From assembly GCA_917880885.1 (NCBI GenBank), contig OU862927.1, forward strand, positions 36,297,571-36,361,570: a stretch of DNA of 64,000 nucleotides, given 5' to 3'. Source of the DNA: Limnephilus marmoratus. Taxonomy: Eukaryota; Arthropoda; Insecta; Trichoptera; Limnephilidae. This document shows, one piece after another, positions 61,201 through 64,000 of the stretch; position 1 is the first letter of the stretch; every line of letters starts with the position of its first letter. The notes under the pieces are model-generated. The model ran no database searches, was not told where the DNA came from, and saw only the letters and a list, made by a program, of their open reading frames with translations. Position numbers and translations under genes: made by a program.

Positions 61201-64000
61201 TGAAATTTTGGATTCTTACTAAGAATCATGGTCTGTACACGAATCAATAAAAAAAATCTACAAAGAGAATTTTTTTGAAAAAGATCATCGTTTTAACACT
61301 TGGGGTCGGACGTTTGAACACTTGGGGTCGGTCATAACTTTGGCCTTATGGCTTCGAACCGTCTGAATTTTTGGATTCTTACTAAGAATCATGGTCTGTA
61401 CACGAATCAATAAAAAAATCAACAAAGAAATTTTTTTTGAAAAGATCATCGTTTTAACACTTGGGGTCGGACGTTTGAACACTTGGGGTCGGTCATAACT
61501 TTGGCCTTATGGCTTCGAACTGTCTGAAATTTTGGATTCTTACTAAGAATCATGGTCTGTACACGAATCAATAAAAAAATCTACAAACAGAATTTTTTTG
61601 AAAAAGATCATCGTTTTAACACTTGGGGTCGGACGTTAAAACACTTGGGGTCGGTCATAACTTTGGCCTTATGGCTTCGAACCGTCTGAAATTTTGGATT
61701 CTTACTAAGAATCATGGTCTGTAACAAACTAGACAAAATATTTTTAAAAAATCAAAACGTACATACATCAAATATCTTCTTCCAATACAGTTGGTTAAAT
61801 ATCTTAGAGTCGGTCCAGTGGCGGACTAAGCCCATCAGAGGTCCGGGGCTGCAAAGCTGAATGATGCCCACTCCCCCTAGTTTAAAAATTTGATGTAATT
61901 TTGCAAGATTTCTATTCGGTTCACAAGGGCCTCTGGTCCTGGGGGCCCTCCAAAGGCTTCCGTGTTCCCTTGATCTAATCCTAAACAACACTTTAAGGCA
62001 CCAGAACACCGTAAAAAAAATTATCATTTATTTTTCATTTTTTAAAAGGTGCATTTGTTAATAATGCTATCACCTAATGTTTCAAGGAAATTCTAAGAAA
62101 ATTTAAAGAAAGTTTTAAACAAAGAGAATTTTTTTGAAAAAGATCATCGTTTTAACACTTGGGGTCGGACGTTTGAACACTTGGGGTCGGTCATAACTTT
62201 GGCCTTATGGCTTCGGACCGTCTGAAATTTTGGATTCTTACTAAGAATCATGGTCTGTAACAAACTAGACAAAATATTTTTAAAAAATCAAAACGTACAT
62301 ACATCAAATATCTTCTTCCAATACAGTTGGTTAAATATCTTAGAGTCGGTCCAGTGGCGGACTAAGCCCATCAGAGGTCCGGGGCTGCAAAGCTGAATGA
62401 TGCCCACTCCCCCTAGTTTAAAAATTTGATGTAATTTTGCAAGATTTTTATTCGGTTCACAAGGGCCTCTGGTCCTGGGGGACCTCCAAAGGCTTCCGTG
62501 TTCCCTTGACCAAATCCTAAACAACACTTTAAGGCACCAGGACACCGTAAAAAAAATTATCATTTATTTTTCATTTTTTAAAAGGTGCATTTGTTAATAA
62601 TGCTATCACCTAATGTTTCAAGGAAATTCTAAGAAAATTTAAAGAAAGTTTTAAACAAAGAGAATTTTTTTGAAAAAGATCATCGTTTTAACACTTGGGG
62701 TCGGACGTTTGAACACTTGGGGTCGGTCATAACTTTGGCCTTATGGCTTCTAACCGTCTGAAATTTTGGATTCTTACTAAGAATCATGGTCTGTACACGA
62801 ATCAATAAAAAATCTACAAAGAGAATTTTTTTGAAAAAGATCATCGTTTTAACACTTGGGGTCGGACGTTTGAACACTTGGGGTCAGTCATAACTTTGGC
62901 CTTATGGCTTCGAACCGTCTGAAATTTTGGATTCTTACTAAGAATCATGGTCTGTACACGAATCAATAAAAAATTCTACAAAGAGAATTTTGTTGCAAAA
63001 GATCATCGTTTTAACACTTGGGGTCGGACGTTTGAACACTTGGGGTCGGTCATAACTTTGGCCTTATGGCTTCGAACCGTCTGAAATTTTGGATTCTTAC
63101 TAAGAATCATGGTCTGTACACGAATCAATAAAAAAATCTACAAACAGAATTTTTTTGAAAAGATCATCGTTTTAACACTTGGGGTCGGACGTTTGAACAC
63201 TTGGGGTCGGTCATAACTTTGGCCTTATGGCTTCGAACCGTCTGAAATTTTGGATTCTTACTAAGAATCATGGTCTGTAACAAACTAGACAAAATATTTT
63301 TAAAAAATCAAAACGTACATACATCAAATATCTTCTTCCAATACAGTTGGTTAAATATCTTAGAGTCGGTCCAGTGGCGGACTAAGCCCATCAGAGGTCC
63401 GGGGCTGCAAAGCTGAATGATGCCCGCCTGGTTTATAAATTTGATGTAATTTTACAAGATTTTTATTCAGTTCACACGGGCCTCTGGTCCTGGGGGACCT
63501 CCAAAGGCTTCCGTGTTCCCTTGATCAAATCCTTAACAACACTTTAAGGCACCAGGACACAGTAAAAAAAATTATCATTTTTTTTTTCATTTTTTAAAAG
63601 GTGCATTTGTTAATAATGTTATCACCTAATGTTTCAAGGAAATTCTAAGAAAATTTAAAGAAAGTTTTTAACAAAGAGAATTTTTTTGAAAAAGATCATC
63701 GTTTTAACACTTGGGGTCGGACGTTTGAACACTTGGGGTCGGTCATAACTTTGGCCTTATGGCTTCTAACCGTCTGAAATTTTGGATTCTTACTAAGAAT
63801 CATGGTCTGTACACGAATCAATAAAAAAAATCTACAAAGAGAATTTTTTTGAAAAAGATCATCGTTTTAACACTTAGGGTCGGACGTTTGAACACTTGGG
63901 GTCAGTCATAACTTTGGCCTTATGGCTTCGAACCGTCTGAAATTTTGTATTCTTACTAAGAATCTTGGTCTGTACACGAATCAATAAAAAATTCTACAAA
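49273..64000 (+). repeat. Array block VIII: 6-kb and 10-kb scale duplications
   Basis: 52195-53216 recurs at 62260-63280 (offset ~10065), 54672-56225 at 60706-62260 (offset ~6035), and 50965-51663 at 60009-60706 (offset ~9044). B copies at 50965 and 60009 uniquely begin GTACACAAACTAG. The B at 53216 is truncated at CACCAGGAC (about 53494) and joined to GAATCAATAAAAAAATC of an A monomer, giving the 438-base interval. The window ends inside an A monomer. Confidence 0.85.

Larger units (their letters stand above)
8752..64000 (+). repeat. Modular satellite array (A monomer + B module), runs off right edge
   Basis: The array is entirely head-to-tail in one orientation, with no unique DNA inside. 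It is built of ~200 copies of a ~162-bp A monomer and 57 copies of a ~375-bp B module. Distances between successive B starts cluster at 532-536, 675-698, 835-859, 1009-1023, 1160-1178, 1342-1347 and 1657 bases, that is about 374 + 162n; values ~22 lower contain a contracted A. Exceptions are 438, 1567 and 2277, each explained by a chimeric junction. Copies are mostly well over 90% alike by eye. Long A/T tracts recur in both modules. No transcript, promoter or protein is evident. I do not recognise the family. Confidence 0.97.

Noticed and set aside
38611..62563. 91- to 112-residue minus-strand frames (containing WCLKVLFRTLSREHGSLW)
   Set aside because: These are the B module read backwards. 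They are open only in copies with particular indels and shift frame between B subtypes, so they are not conserved as proteins.
14596..62877. Many near-identical ~65-residue minus-strand open frames starting MFKRPTPSVKTMIFF or similar
   Set aside because: They are the satellite A monomer read in one frame. The period (161-162) keeps the frame open for just over one copy until the TGA made by GATCATCG. They have no domain and no start context, and they track repeat copies exactly.
8752..64000. CRISPR array
   Set aside because: There are no short repeats with unique spacers and no cas genes. The spacers are themselves repeated and the context is eukaryotic.
8752..64000. rDNA intergenic spacer or telomeric repeat
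   Set aside because: There is no rRNA sequence, no (TTAGG)n-type tract and no promoter-like block between units.

Overview
The window is eukaryotic, AT-rich and almost gene-free, and most likely comes from an arthropod (probably insect) genome. The grounds are endonuclease/RT non-LTR retrotransposons, short inverted-repeat DNA elements, a hAT-like non-autonomous element and a very long satellite array. The sequence alone does not fix the species. No bacterial or viral gene set is present.

Layout. (1) Bases 1-174 are an open frame running in from the left edge that could be the last exon of a host gene, followed by AATAAA signals. (2) Bases 300-4955 are a graveyard of small mobile elements: a 5'-truncated RT pseudogene (1192-2040, + strand) with its 3' UTR, a diverged inverted pair of ~90-bp repeats, a 20-bp-TIR element (2640-2793), the C-terminal scrap of a second RT family (2873-3055), a hAT-like element with an 8-bp target duplication (3304-3964) that holds a tRNA-like sequence, and a perfect 23-bp stem-loop (4652-4703). 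(3) Bases 4956-8583 are one complete retrotransposon insertion on the minus strand, bounded by a 16-bp target-site duplication (15/16 identical). It holds the end of ORF1, an endonuclease and a reverse transcriptase. Its ORF2 has been split by a ~160-bp MITE with 28-bp perfect terminal inverted repeats. (4) Bases 8584-64000 (about 55 kb, 87% of the window, running off the right edge) are a head-to-tail satellite array.

The satellite has two modules: a ~162-bp monomer (A), which contains an internal ~22-bp tandem duplication and a short dyad, and a ~375-bp module (B), which always replaces the same ~22 bp of A. I count 57 B modules. Successive B starts are almost always about 374 + 162 x n bases apart (n = 1, 2, 3, 4, 5, 6, 8), so the array is a modular higher-order repeat. 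Whole multi-module blocks of about 2.0, 2.7, 2.9, 4.2, 6.0 and 10 kb have been duplicated, and the B and A subtypes change along the array. B carries a sequence resembling a hAT terminus (CAGTGGCGGAC).

The parts are connected. The retrotransposon appears to have landed inside a decayed edge monomer of the satellite. Its 3' UTR shares a compensatorily changed hairpin with the older RT fragment at 1192-2208, which suggests a conserved RT-recognition structure within one family. The most noteworthy content is the modular A/B satellite architecture and this hairpin. I see no operon-like or enzymatic multi-gene system.
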